The notes beneath the pieces are model-generated. The model was not told where the DNA came from. It made no database searches and worked only from the letters and a program-made list of their open reading frames with translations. Shown one piece after another: positions 39,030 to 49,500 of a DNA stretch of 64,000 nucleotides (the stretch's first letter is position 1; every line of letters starts with the position of its first letter). The stretch lies in the NCBI GenBank assembly GCA_023053545.1, contig JAKZAN010000004.1, forward strand, positions 11,222,001 to 11,286,000, written 5' to 3'. The DNA comes from Lepidurus packardi (Eukaryota > Arthropoda > Branchiopoda > Notostraca > Triopsidae). The position numbers and the translations under genes were made by a program.

Positions 39030-41600
39030 TGGTAAAATTATGGTGCTTGATGACCGGCATCTGCCTTGTAGAATTGATTATTGCAATGTTTACTAAACAT
39101 GGTGGCGGCAGTGTTGCAGTTTTTTTTAACTATAACTCGCAAAAGGCGCTCGTAAAGTCGCCAAAGCCCTCGCCAATAAATAAATAATAACAATATAGTA
39201 TAAATAAGAGTATAGATAAAAACACATAGAAGTTATAGTAAACACATAGAAGAAAAACACATAGAAGTTATATAAACACATAGAAGTTATATATATTGTT
39301 TGTAGTGGCTTCAAGACACTACTGGGATCTCCCGGAAACTACGGGAGACTACAAACGTACTGGATGAGTCCGGCAGTTAGGTTTACGGTTCATAGAGGCC
39401 ATAGGTTGTTATGAAAAATTGGATTGTATGTGTAAGTTTACAATACACATGATTTAAAGGAAACACATGGCCTTATATTTAGTTATGAACGATTTTGACT
39501 CGTAAACCAAATAAGGATATTTTTTAAATATTATTTATATATTATATTATTATATAAATATATTATTTAAATAAGGATATTTTATTACATTTTTAAATAC
39601 ATACAAATAAATACGATATAATGCAAACCTCTAGAGAATATAAGGTATGGCTATAGGCAAACGTTCTAACTTTTATCAATCGTAAAAGATCAATGCTACC
39701 CACATACACCAATTTTTATAGGCCTGTTGCTGCAAAGTTAAACCTGTGAAAAATGTATTTGACTTGAGAATTCCATCCAATTTGAATAGCGCGCGTTACT
39801 GGAATGGCGGCAAGGGGTGCTTTGCCCAACTGTGCAGCCGTTGCAACTTGCCCAACTTTGTCCAACTGGCAGTCGCGCGCGTAAAGCCGAACAAGTTACA
39901 TGATCAAAAAGAACCTAATTGTTATGCATAACTTACAGAATAGTTGTTGTTTTTTAGCTGAATTTGCGTAACTTACTCTTTCTGCAGTTACGAACAACAT
40001 TCGTGTTAATGTATAAGCATTAATTTAGCTTCATTTGTGAATTTTGTGCAAAGTGTCTTCAGTGTTTTCAGTGCCAAGTTTCACTGAAACATTTAGACGT
40101 GTAGGCGTTTTTTAACGATTTTGTCAAGTTGGACTGGACAAACTCAAACTAGCTGCCGCTGGGTTGTTCTTTTTCACCTTTTGCCTGCTCCAGTTGGTAA
40201 TTATTATTTGAATTTTCGAGGAGAGACATATTTATTTTTTTCGCCTGTTATGCCATTGAAGCTGAGTGAAAACATGGCGTGCCATGTGGGAGAGATATGT
40301 GGGAGATTAAGGAAAGCTCTTTGAAAACGTATTAAACAGTTTAATATACTGTAATAGATCCGTAATAATAAAAGGAATAAAATAGGTCCGTCCTCCTTTC
40401 GTTGCAGCTTTCGTTCTTATGAATTCGGCTTATTAGTTTGTTATTTATACATATAAACGAATGCTTATGTTTCTCCATTCATACATCGTCGTAAGCAATC
40501 GGAAGTTTATTTTGCTTAGTCCCCAAGTGTGGCTAGGAGACGTGGACTTTCCACAATTTTCGTTCCTATCTATTTGTTGTGTACAGTTACTTGTTATGTG
40601 TGCACTTATTTGTTGTGTACAGTTATTCATTGCCATTTTCCTTATATTTTTTGGGGGAATAGTATTGCTAGAACGCAGAATGCCAGAGCACAGAATGCCG
40701 AAATTTAAAAGAATCTACCTAACAAAGTACCCAATCACTTTGCTCGTTGCTAACGTTGCTATGGCCTCTGGCGAATGATAAAGCCCTCTGGAGGCACTCG
40801 CTTCCACTTTGCATAGTCGACGGAATTAATCCCGCCAGCCATTGTGTGAACAGACGCCACTTCCCTTTGTACGCACTGCGCGCCACTTTGCGTAGTGGAC
40901 GGAATTAATCCCGTCAGCCATTTTGTGAACAGACGCCAAGCCGACTCCACGTCAGGTAATTTGCTCCCGTTTTATTCAAATTTGTCGACTCCCATCCGAC
41001 TTTTATCAAACTGAAAGGCAAACAGACCTAAGTATTATGCAATCAGCTTGCATATTATCACATTTTCTTAATTAAAAGTAACAATGTTGATAGTGTTCGA
41101 CATTATTCCCAGGGGTAAGCGTCAGTAGATTTCGAACATTTTCAAGTTTATTCGCTCCCATTGGCTTCATATTGCCATTAATTCAATTAACAACTACTAG
41201 GAAGTTACCATATTTTGCCTTCCGTTTTCCTCTAGTTAAGCGAAGATTTTGTTTAACCTACTTTTTCACGAAAATGGTCAAAACCCGATTTGAGCAATTT
41301 CTAGATTTTCCTTAATTCCTCAATCCTCATGACTACCAACAAAGATACAACCCTGGTGGGTTATCCCGTTTTTGGATTTAAAAAATATCAATGCAAACAA
41401 ATTTAGCAATTTTCCGGCTAAAAAACGTAATATTAAAAATTCCCGCATGGCCGCCATTGCCGGTCCCGGACAAAGCTCCAGCGAACGTTTTTGTCCCCTG
41501 ACGCTTAACCCGAGTGCCCGCTCTGTTCCGCCATTTTGATTTTTCTAGTCGGGTGGGATGACGTACTTTTTTCGAGACTCAAATTCAACTTGTCAAAGCG
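39030..41600. other. DNA without recognised genes
   Basis: Holds a short acacatagaagtta-type tandem at about 39225-39295, the right copy of the ATAD1-flanking repeat (about 39578-39690), a GC-rich patch with partial inverted ends (about 39788-39885), and a 79-bp tandem pair (40804-40950). Around 41450-41540 two GCCGCCAT/CCGCCATTTTG motifs resemble YY1/Pho sites and could belong to a promoter for the exons that follow; that is inference. Confidence 0.5.
40804..40950. repeat. 79-bp tandem duplication, two copies
   Basis: Copies begin at 40804 and 40883 with ccactttgc(a/g)tagt, and both contain ggaattaatcccg, cagccatt and gtgaacagacgcca. The second copy is slightly short. Confidence 0.8.
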
Positions 41601-41826
41601 TAAAACCGTGTTAAGTTGTGTTTAAAGATGAACAGTATTACTAAGAGTTGTCCCTTTTCTATTTATTAGGTGGTGACAAATTTCACAAACAGTTCTATTG
41701 GTACAAAGTGTTAAGTGTGTGGTCCTTTCCCTCCCGTTCGACTCAGCCAACTTTATCCCCCTGCCTTTTGGCATCCTTTCGGAGAAGAAAAAGAGAACCG
41801 CAACTTTTTTGTCTGCCAAGCTGAGG

Positions 41827-42547
41827 ATGTGTGGAGACAGCCATTATTTCATCTTCTGTGGGAGCTGCCAGGAGAACCAGAAGAAAAGGTATGCCAGGAG
41901 TTGAAAAGTGTTGTGGCCGGTTAGGTCTTTAGCTGCAACATTTTAACTTACTGGGGGGACAGAAAAGTCTTCGCTGTGCCATACAATAGGTCTTAAATGG
42001 CAGAAACAGCGAAAACTTTTCTGGGGTCAGGGGTCAAACGGGTGGTGGAAGCCTCGACTGAAGAACGCGAAGACGCCGCCAGGCAGGGGGAAAACGTTTC
42101 GTCTGTGGACATTTCTGGCTAAGTACGTTCTTTTCTATTGAATTTAAATATTGATAACCTTGTTAGTAACTAACTTCCATCTCGTTTACAGGCTTTCACT
42201 CCGTTTGGGTCCCTTAGTGCTCCGGCTGGGATTTTACCGTGTTTTCAAGATTGTTGCTGTTTTTGGGGGGTATCCACGTGTTCGCTCAGTCGAGGTAAGA
42301 CCTCGTTTGAATTTTTTCCAAAGTGGCTTTCTGGTTTCTTTCCCTAATCGAAGAGTCCATTTTATATTTGAACATGTTGGTTAACATGGCCATAGAAGAG
42401 GGATTGCTTTGGAAGTGTTTCAAAGCTCAGTTTTACAGTTTTTATTTTTATTTCATAGTTTTTATTCTTGTTCTTTTTTTCTAGGACGTTGACGAGATCG
42501 CGAGAAAAGGGAGGGCGAAGTCTCGGAAGGTTTTGGGTCGTAGCTAA
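41827..42547 (+). CDS. Predicted 3-exon small gene of unknown function (module 1)
   Basis: Candidate exons are 41827-41888, 42192-42294 and 42485-42547 (62, 103 and 63 nt; 75 codons plus stop). Every junction has GT-AG signals (donors AAAG|GTATGC and GAG|GTAAGA; acceptors TTTACAG and TTTCTAG), and phases 2 and 0 join without frame loss. The predicted peptide starts MCGDSHYFIFCGSC, has a hydrophobic-basic middle and a basic tail (ARKGRAKSRKVLGRS). I recognise no domain. The frame is also open upstream of the ATG back to about 41698, so an upstream exon is possible. Diverged copies of exons 1 and 2 occur near 43680-43717 and 45400-45453 (exon 1) and 45560-45838 (exon 2); most have lost frame. 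Intron 1 carries two hairpins. It could be a decaying repeat instead of a gene. Confidence 0.3.
41910..42023 (+). ncRNA. Tandem hairpins H1 and H2 of module 1, within predicted intron 1
   Basis: H1 (41910-41939) pairs GTTGTGGC with GCTGCAAC using two G-T wobbles, with loop CGGTTAGGTCTTTA. H2 (41960-42023) pairs 18 bases (CAGAAAAGTCTTCGCTGT with ACAGCGAAAACTTTTCTG, one mismatch), then a 4-base bulge, then GCCAT/ATGGC, around a loop containing TAGGTCTTAA. H2 is 64 bases, about the size of an animal microRNA precursor. Both begin just after donor 41889. Structure is read by eye; expression is unknown. Confidence 0.4.
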
Positions 42548-42892
42548 GCAAAAGGGGGGGAGAACCTGCACCTGGTCGGTCGACTCGGTCTGGTCGGCAA
42601 AATCTCCGTCTTTCCCACACTTGCTATGTCTCCATTTGAGTCTTTTCAACAAGATAAGTCCATTTCGTGTATCTCTCTCTGCTTTCATCCGCGTTCGTCT
42701 TTCCGCCACGCGAAGCTTTTGGGTTTGGAAGAATGAAACAATTCTTGGCCAGAAGTTTTTTTTCATTTTTAAAAGTGTATACTAATGTTGTTGCTTTTAT
42801 TCACATAGGCTATCTATGGGATCTCCTGCGTTATTACTTAACAACATCTCCATGACATTGTGCCCTATGTCGTTAAACATTCCGTCCATTAG

Positions 42893-43126
42893 AAGAAAGC
42901 AAAGAGTCTAGTGAGCTGCAGTTATCCAATTCACCAGTTTCGCCCTTGGTGTTCACTACTGGAGGTAAAGTATTTTCATTGGAATGAACTCGATTTTTTT
43001 CAAATTAATATTTGCTTGGTCCTAGGCTCTTGTGTGCTTCAGACGGAAACTTTCTTCAATTCCGCGGTGTTTTCAAGATTCCCGTACTCGTCCAATGTCT
43101 CGAAGGGAAAAGGAAGATGTAAATAA
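42893..43126 (+). CDS. Exon pair of unknown gene, copy A (ELQLSNSP exon plus terminal exon)
   Basis: Exon 42893-42964 is 72 nt with phase-1 ends on both sides (acceptor CCATTAG, donor GTAAAG). It encodes a short acidic Ser-rich stretch with core SELQLSNSPVSPLVFTTG. A 61-base intron leads to 43026-43126, which continues in frame to TAA and ends KGKGRCK. Two more copies of the first exon follow at 43235-43333 and 44087-44158 with the same phase. Upstream, sequence related to 44478-44575 (cctgcgttattacttaacaa) precedes it. No family recognised; no start codon located. Confidence 0.3.
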   Translation, partial: KKAKSLVSCSYPIHQFRPWCSLLEVKYFHWNELDFFQINICLVLGSCVLQTETFFNSAVFSRFPYSSNVSKGKGRCK

Positions 43127-43234
43127 GTCGACTTGGGCAACGTCGCCATCGTCTGAAACTTGAACTCCGCGCGCAAGTTAGTACTGTGCTTTGTGTTACT
43201 TACATAATACTGATGCTTGTCTCTTTTATTCTAG

Positions 43235-43333
43235 AAATCTCAGCGAAAATTAAGCTAAAGAGGACACTTCTAGATTCTTATGAGCTGCAATTGTCAAATT
43301 CACCAGTTTCGTCCATGGCATTCATAACTGAAG
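43235..43333 (+). other. Exon-like copy B of the ELQLSNSP segment
   Basis: 99 nt, again phase 1-1: acceptor TTTATTCTAG, donor G|GTAAAC. The core SYELQLSNSPVSSMAFITE stays open and differs from copy A mainly by replacements that keep the frame; the 27 extra bases at its start are nine whole codons. The next acceptor-like site (AG|GCTTCC, about 43457) leads quickly to a stop, so this copy may be dead or end there. Confidence 0.3.
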
Positions 43334-43733
43334 GTAAACCATTTTAAAATGAAATGAACTAATGTTCCCTTGATAATTTCGCTCCAAAAAGAGTTTTCCG
43401 TAGTGGAAAACTTTTTTGAATGTATTCATGTTTTTCTCATTCCTCTTTGCTCTAGGCTTCCTCTTTTGAGCCCCTAGTGCTCTTTCCTCGCTATTTAGTA
43501 GCGCAGGCATTCCTAAAGAAGATTATCCGTGCATCAATGGCGATTCCTACAACTGCAATACCGAAGATCATCGTCATCATCAGCTCTTCCCTCAACCCTT
43601 GCCTTGCCTTGGAGCGCCGCCGTAGCTGATCCCGTTGATGTTTCTTCACGTCGCCTTTGATTCGGACTTTGGATTCGCCCTTTCTTGTGATGGAACTGGA
43701 GACCCAGAGGGCATAAGGTATGCTAGGAGGTTT

Positions 43734-43846
43734 GGTTGCGGTAAATCGCTTAAAGATTTGCTGCAATCCAACTTTTTGGGGGGCAGAAAAGTTTCCGTTG
43801 CTGCATGATTCGTTAGGTCTTTAATGGTAGCAACGGAGCTTCTCTG
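43734..43846 (+). ncRNA. Tandem hairpins H1 and H2 of module 2
   Basis: H1 (43734-43769) pairs GGTTGCGGTAAATC with GATTTGCTGCAATCC around GCTTAAA, with wobble pairs and one bulge. H2 (43784-43846) pairs CAGAAAAGTTTCCGTTGCT with AGCAACGGAGCTTCTCTG, loop with TTAGGTCTTTAA. They follow a donor-like GTATGCTAGGAGG at 43718, the same placement as in modules 1 and 4. Confidence 0.4.
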
Positions 43847-44086
43847 GTTTTTGGGGGGCTTGGTTTAGGTGGATTTTGGATACCGATGGAATTCAGGCAG
43901 GCAGGCCAGGGTTGAGTTCGTCTGCGGATTGAAGAAGTGGAGTAAGTTTTGATCTTATTTTGTGTTTATTGAATGTTAATAGTTTTATTTGTAATTCAAA
44001 AAGGCTTCTCAACCGGATTCCCTGCGTTACTACCCAAGCTTATCTTCATTTGAAGCCGTTGTGAGGCTAAACTCTGTCCACTTTAG

Positions 44087-44158
44087 AAGAAAACGAGGAT
44101 TCTTGTGAGCTGCAGTTAGCCGATTCACCAGATTCATCATTGATGTTCATTACGCAAG
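44087..44158 (+). other. Exon-like copy C of the ELQLSNSP segment
   Basis: 72 nt, phase 1-1: acceptor CACTTTAG, donor G|GTAAAT. The core is CELQLADSPDSSLMFITQ, open and aligned with copies A and B. The following acceptor (TCTAATAG|GCTTGAG) meets a stop after two codons. Confidence 0.3.
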
Positions 44159-44230
44159 GTAAATTTTTGGATTTGAATGAACTAGATCTTTTTTGATTAA
44201 TACCTGCCTTGTCATTGTCTAATAGGCTTG

Positions 44231-44338
44231 AGATAGAGCTCCGTTTGGCTACTATTCCGTATTGGGAAATACCGCGAGCAGGCCCGTTCATTTTCAGTGT
44301 GTTAAGTCTTAAACGGTAGCAACGGAGCTTCTCTGGGT
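44231..44338 (+). ncRNA. H2-type hairpin of module 3, enlarged loop
   Basis: The 3' arm ggtagcaacggagcttctctgg is identical to that of module 2. The 5' arm (about 44233-44254, AGAGCTCCGTTTGGCTAC) pairs with it allowing small indels, and the loop has grown to about 60 bases but keeps TTAAGTCTTAA. It looks like a decayed member of the series. Confidence 0.3.
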
Positions 44339-44794
44339 TTTGGTGGGCGTGGTTCGGGTGCATTGTGGGGCCTGTGGAGGACCAGCAGGAAAGGGGTGTG
44401 ATGATGAAGAGGCGGAGTAAGTTTTGACTTTTAATTTGTGTAATTCTGTATACTAGTGCTGTTTTTATTCAAATAGGCCATCCATTGGATCTCCCGCGTT
44501 ATTACTTAACAACATCTCAATGACATTGTGCCTTTATGTTGTTAAATGCCGTCCATTCGAAGAAAGCAAAGACATAAGAAGTGTCTCGGCCCACGTCGTA
44601 GTAGAATTCGCCAGAAGTTTCGGTTTGGCAAACCGTTCTCTGATTCGCTACCATGGATGGACGAACCCGAACCGACGCTGTGCAGCACTGCATGTGTTTT
44701 TCGTATAAACACTAAACCGTGTCCGGATAGGTTCAAGAGAACGAATCCACAACTTAAGTTCCAAATGTGTGTTGCCTTTGAACGAATGTGCACC

Positions 44795-45170
44795 CTGAAG
44801 AACCCTTATAACGTCAGTTGCTCCTTAGCAAGCAGTTAGTGCAGATTTGCTTATCTCCAGAGATGTTGTGAAAGCTAGTAGTGAGTTTATAATTAAACAT
44901 TACCAAGCATGTTGTACATTAACAATCCGCTTAAGCGTTATTTTTCGAAAACATTACCAATTGGATCTTCGAAAACCCTGAAGAGCCCGTATAACGTCAG
45001 TTGCTCCCTAGCAAGCAGTTAGTGCAGACTTGCTTTTCTCCAGCGATGTTGTGAAAGCTAGTAGTGAAGCTAATAGTGAGTTTATAGTTAAAACATTACC
45101 AAGCATGTTGAACATTAACAATCCGATTAAGCGTTATCGTCGAAAACATTACCAATTGGATCTTCGAAAA
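44795..45170. repeat. Tandem duplication of about 185 bp
   Basis: Sequence from about 44795 (ctgaagaacccttataacg) through ttggatcttcgaaaa near 44978 recurs from 44979 to about 45170. The copies share ataacgtcagttgctcc, tagcaagcagttagtgcaga and aagcgttat; the second carries a small insertion. It lies inside the module block and probably arose with it. Confidence 0.75.
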
Positions 45171-45472
45171 TCTGGAGACAATTCAAGTGCGTGTTTAAAG
45201 TGTCAAGTGTGGTGTTTGGCAAAAGGCTGGCCAGGCCTATGCCAGTAAAAAAACAAATGTGTTGGTGTTAAGTGTGCTCTCATCCCTCCCATTCATCCCT
45301 CCTGTCTACTTCATCCCAGCCTACTTCATCCCTGCCTTACATCATCCTTCGCAGTCGACACAATTTACAACTTTAATCTGCTAAGCTGATACTTCTGCTA
45401 CTTGGAGGTAGCTACTTACCTTCTGTGGGAATCAGGAGAACCAGAAGGAACAGGTATGCCAGGAGTTAAAGT

Positions 45473-45582
45473 GTTGTTGGCCGATTAGGTCTTTTGCCGC
45501 AACTTTTAATTTCCTGGGCGGCGAAAAGTCTTGGTTGTTACCATTCATTAGGTCTTTAATGGTAACAACGAAGCTTTTCTAT
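45473..45582 (+). ncRNA. Tandem hairpins H1 and H2 of module 4
   Basis: H1 (45473-45503) pairs GTTGTTGGC with GCCGCAAC, with one bulge and one wobble, loop CGATTAGGTCTTTT. H2 (45522-45582) pairs CGAAAAGTCTTGGTTGTTACCATT with AATGGTAACAACGAAGCTTTTC, with one mismatch and one bulge, loop CATTAGGTCTTT. They begin 19 bases after donor 45454 (GTATGCCAGGAG). Confidence 0.4.
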
Positions 45583-46419
45583 GGTTAACGGATTTGGGGA
45601 GCCTCTACTGAAGAACGCAGCCCTGGCAGGGATGGAAGTTTCGCCCATTTGTCTGATCCTTGGGATTCCTTCATTCCCCTTTCTTCAAATCCCAGTGTTT
45701 CCAAGAGTGAAAAGTGCCGCGATAAACCGTTCTTCGGGTTGGTCCCTTGGTGAGCTTTCTTCACATTCAGTGGTGTTTCCAAGATTGCCTGCGAAGCCTA
45801 AGTCAACTTTTGCAAGTCGAAGTGTTCGCGAGGTCGAGGTAAAAGATAATCTTTGTCTTTCCCATGTCGTTTAGATTTTGATTCGTTTGTAAACATTTCG
45901 AACTTACTTTTTTCTACTTTACGTTTCGTTGCAGGATCTTTGGTAACGTTAATCGACTAAAGTGGGTGGAAGGTGGCGAAAGGGGGAGGACAACTGGGTG
46001 TTGCGACGTTCATACGATGTCTCGAACCGGAAATGCAGAAGTGAGGTCGACTTTACGAACATCTCAAACGTGTGCAACTTGTGTTGTTGTTTTTTATTTG
46101 TCCATCAAAAGTCTACAAACACAAAACTCGGCAAGTTTTCTCCTTCTCCAAAGTCCTTTTCCTTTTCACATGTTTTATGCAACTAGTGTTGTTGTTTTTA
46201 TGTGTTACCGGAAGTCTACAAACGCGAATCAGGACAAGTTTGATCCTTTTCATACGTTTTGTGTTTTCACTCGATTTGGTAGCCTTCCTCTGCGGATGTG
46301 TTGGTTCACACGTATTTGTAAGTTTTAGACATTTTGTTTATGAATTGATTTCATGCGTACTGATATTTTTCTCTTTTCTTCTAGTTTTCGGTGGCCAAAT
46401 GAAGGGGAAGAGGAAGTAA
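45581..46419 (+). other. Module 4 exon-like segments
   Basis: A frame open from 45581 to a donor at 45838 (GTCGAG|GTAAAA) corresponds to exon 2 of the module 1 gene; both end in a VR.VE word at the same splice position. The next acceptor (TTGCAG, exon start 45935) reads DLW and then stop. Further right, an acceptor near 46384 opens a short frame ending QMKGKRK at 46419. The series looks like a copy in partial decay; I cannot say whether any part is expressed. Confidence 0.25.
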
Positions 46420-46560
46420 TCCTGTGCCAAGAGGTCAACATCTAACGATCCCGATTTCAGTTTAAAGGTCATGGGGAGCTTCGGAGTGATGGTTCTAACA
46501 CTTTAATTTACATTTATAAGTTTTTACTACTCATTGTTTCTTTCAGGCGAGCATCGTTGA

Positions 46561-49500
46561 GGTCTTCACTATGGCGGTGGCTAACCTTAGACAGCGGTGG
46601 CTAACCTTAGACAGCAGTGGCGGTCTTTGGCGGGCAATTCCTATTGAAAACATCGGTGGAGGTTTTCATTAGGGCGGTGGCTAACTTAAGACAGCAGTGG
46701 CGGTCTTTGGCGGGCAATTACTATTGAAAACATCGGTGGAGGTTTTCATTAGGGCGGTGGCTAACCATAGACAGCAGTGGCGGTCTTTGGCGGGCAATTA
46801 CTATTGAAAACATCGGTGGAGGTTTTCATTAGGGCGGTGGCTAACTTAAGACAGCAGTGGCGGTCTTTGGCGGGCAATTACTATTGAAAACATCGGTGGA
46901 GGTTTTCATTAGGGCGGTGGCTAACTTAAGACAGCAGTGGCGGTCTTTGGCGGGCAATTACTATTGAAAACATCGGTGGAGGTTTTCATTAGGGCGGTGG
47001 CTAACTTAAGACAGCAGTGGCGGTCTTTGGCGGGCAATTACTATTGAAAACATCGGTGGAGGTTTTCATTAGGGCGGTGGCTAACTTAAGACAGCAGTGG
47101 CGGTCTTTGGCGGGCAATTACTATTGAAAACATCGGTGGAGGTTTTCATTAGGGCGGTGGCTAACTTAAGACAGCAGTGGCGGTCTTTGGCGGGCAATTA
47201 CTATTGAAAACATCGGTGGAGGTTTTCATTAGGGCGGTGGCTAACTTAAGACAGCAGTGGCGGTCTTTGGCGGGCAATTACTATTGAAAACATCGGTGGA
47301 GGTTTTCATTAGGGCGGTGGCTAACCATAGACAGCAGTGGCGGTCTTTGGCGGGCAATTACTATTGAAAACATCGGTGGAGGTTTTCATTAGGGCGGTGG
47401 CTAACTTAAGACAGCAGTGGCGGTCTTTGGCGGGCAATTACTATTGAAAACATCGGTGGAGGTTTTCATTAGGGCGGTGGCTAACCATAGACAGCAGTGG
47501 CGGTCTTTGGCGGGCAATTACTATTGAAAACATCGGGGGAGGTTTTCATTAGGGCGGTGGCTAACTTAAGACAGCAGTGGCGGTCTTTGGCGGGCAATTA
47601 CTATTGAAAACATCGGTGGAGGTTTTCATTAGGGCGGTGGCTAACTTAAGACAGCAGTGGCGGTCTTTGGCGGGCAATTACTATTGAAAACATCGGGGGA
47701 GGTTTTCATTAGGGCGGTGGCTAACTTAAGACAGCAGTGGCGGTCTTTGGCGGGCAATTACTATTGAAAACATCATTGGAGGTTTTCATTAGGGCGGTGG
47801 CTAACTTAAGACAGCAGTGGCGGTCTTTGGCGGGCAATTACTATTGAAAACATCGGGGGAGGTTTTCATTAGGGCGGTGGCTAACTTAAGACAGCAGTGG
47901 CGGTCTTTGGCGGGCAATTACTATTGAAAACATCGGTGGAGGTTTTCATTAGGGCGGTGGCTAACCATAGACAGCAGTGGCGGTCTTTGGCGGGCAATTA
48001 CTATTGAAAACATCGGGGGAGGTTTTCATTAGGGCGGTGGCTAACTTAAGACAGCAGTGGCGGTCTTTGGCGGGCAATTACTATTGAAAACATCATTGGA
48101 GGTTTTCATTAGGGCGGTGGCTAACTTAAGACAGCAGTGGCGGTCTTTGGCGGGCAATTACTATTGAAAACATCGGGGGAGGTTTTCATTAGGGCGGTGG
48201 CTAACTTAAGACAGCAGTGGCGGTCTTTGGCGGGCAATTACTATTGAAAACATCGGTGGAGGTTTTCATTAGGGCGGTGGCTAACCATAGACAGCAGTGG
48301 CGGTCTTTGGCGGGCAATTACTATTGAAAACATCGGGGGAGGTTTTCATTAGGGCGGTGGCTAACTTAAGACAGCAGTGGCGGTCTTTGGCGGGCAATTA
48401 CTATTGAAAACATCGGTGGAGGTTTTCATTAGGGCGGTGGCTAACTTAAGACAGCAGTGGCGGTCTTTGGCGGGCAATTACTATTGAAAACATCGGTGGA
48501 GGTTTTCATTAGGGCGGTGGCTAACTTAAGACAGCAGTGGCGGTCTTTGGCGGGCAATTACTATTGAAAACATCGGTGGAGGTTTTCATTAGGGCGGTGG
48601 CTAACTTAAGACAGCAGTGGCGGTCTTTGGCGGGCAATTACTATTGAAAACATCGGTGGAGGTTTTCATTAGGGCGGTGGCTAACTTAAGACAGCAGTGG
48701 CGGTCTTTGGCGGGCAATTACTATTGAAAACATCGGGGGAGGTTTTCATTAGGGCGGTGGCTAACCATAGACAGCAGTGGCGGTCTTTGGCGGGCAATTA
48801 CTATTGAAAACATCGGGGGAGGTTTTCATTAGGGCGGTGGCTAACTTAAGACAGCAGTGGCGGTCTTTGGCGGGCAATTACTATTGAAAACATCGGTGGA
48901 GGTTTTCATTAGGGCGGTGGCTAACTTAAGACAGCAGTGGCGGTCTTTGGCGGGCAATTACTATTGAAAACATCGGGGGAGGTTTTCATTAGGGCGGTGG
49001 CTAACTTAAGACAGCAGTGGCGGTCTTTGGCGGGCAATTACTATTGAAAACATCGGTGGAGGTTTTCATTAGGGCGGTGGCTAACCATAGACAGCAGTGG
49101 CGGTCTTTGGCGGGCAATTACTATTGAAAACATCGGTGGAGGTTTTCATTAGGGCGGTGGCTAACCATAGACAGCAGTGGCGGTCTTTGGCGGGCAATTA
49201 CTATTGAAAACATCGGTGGAGGTTTTCATTAGGGCGGTGGCTAACTTAAGACAGCAGTGGCGGTCTTTGGCGGGCAATTACTATTGAAAACATCGGTGGA
49301 GGTTTTCATTAGGGCGGTGGCTAACCATAGACAGCAGTGGCGGTCTTTGGCGGGCAATTACTATTGAAAACATCGGTGGAGGTTTTCATTAGGGCGGTGG
49401 CTAACTTAAGACAGCAGTGGCGGTCTTTGGCGGGCAATTACTATTGAAAACATCGGTGGAGGTTTTCATTAGGGCGGTGGCTAACTTAAGACAGCAGTGG

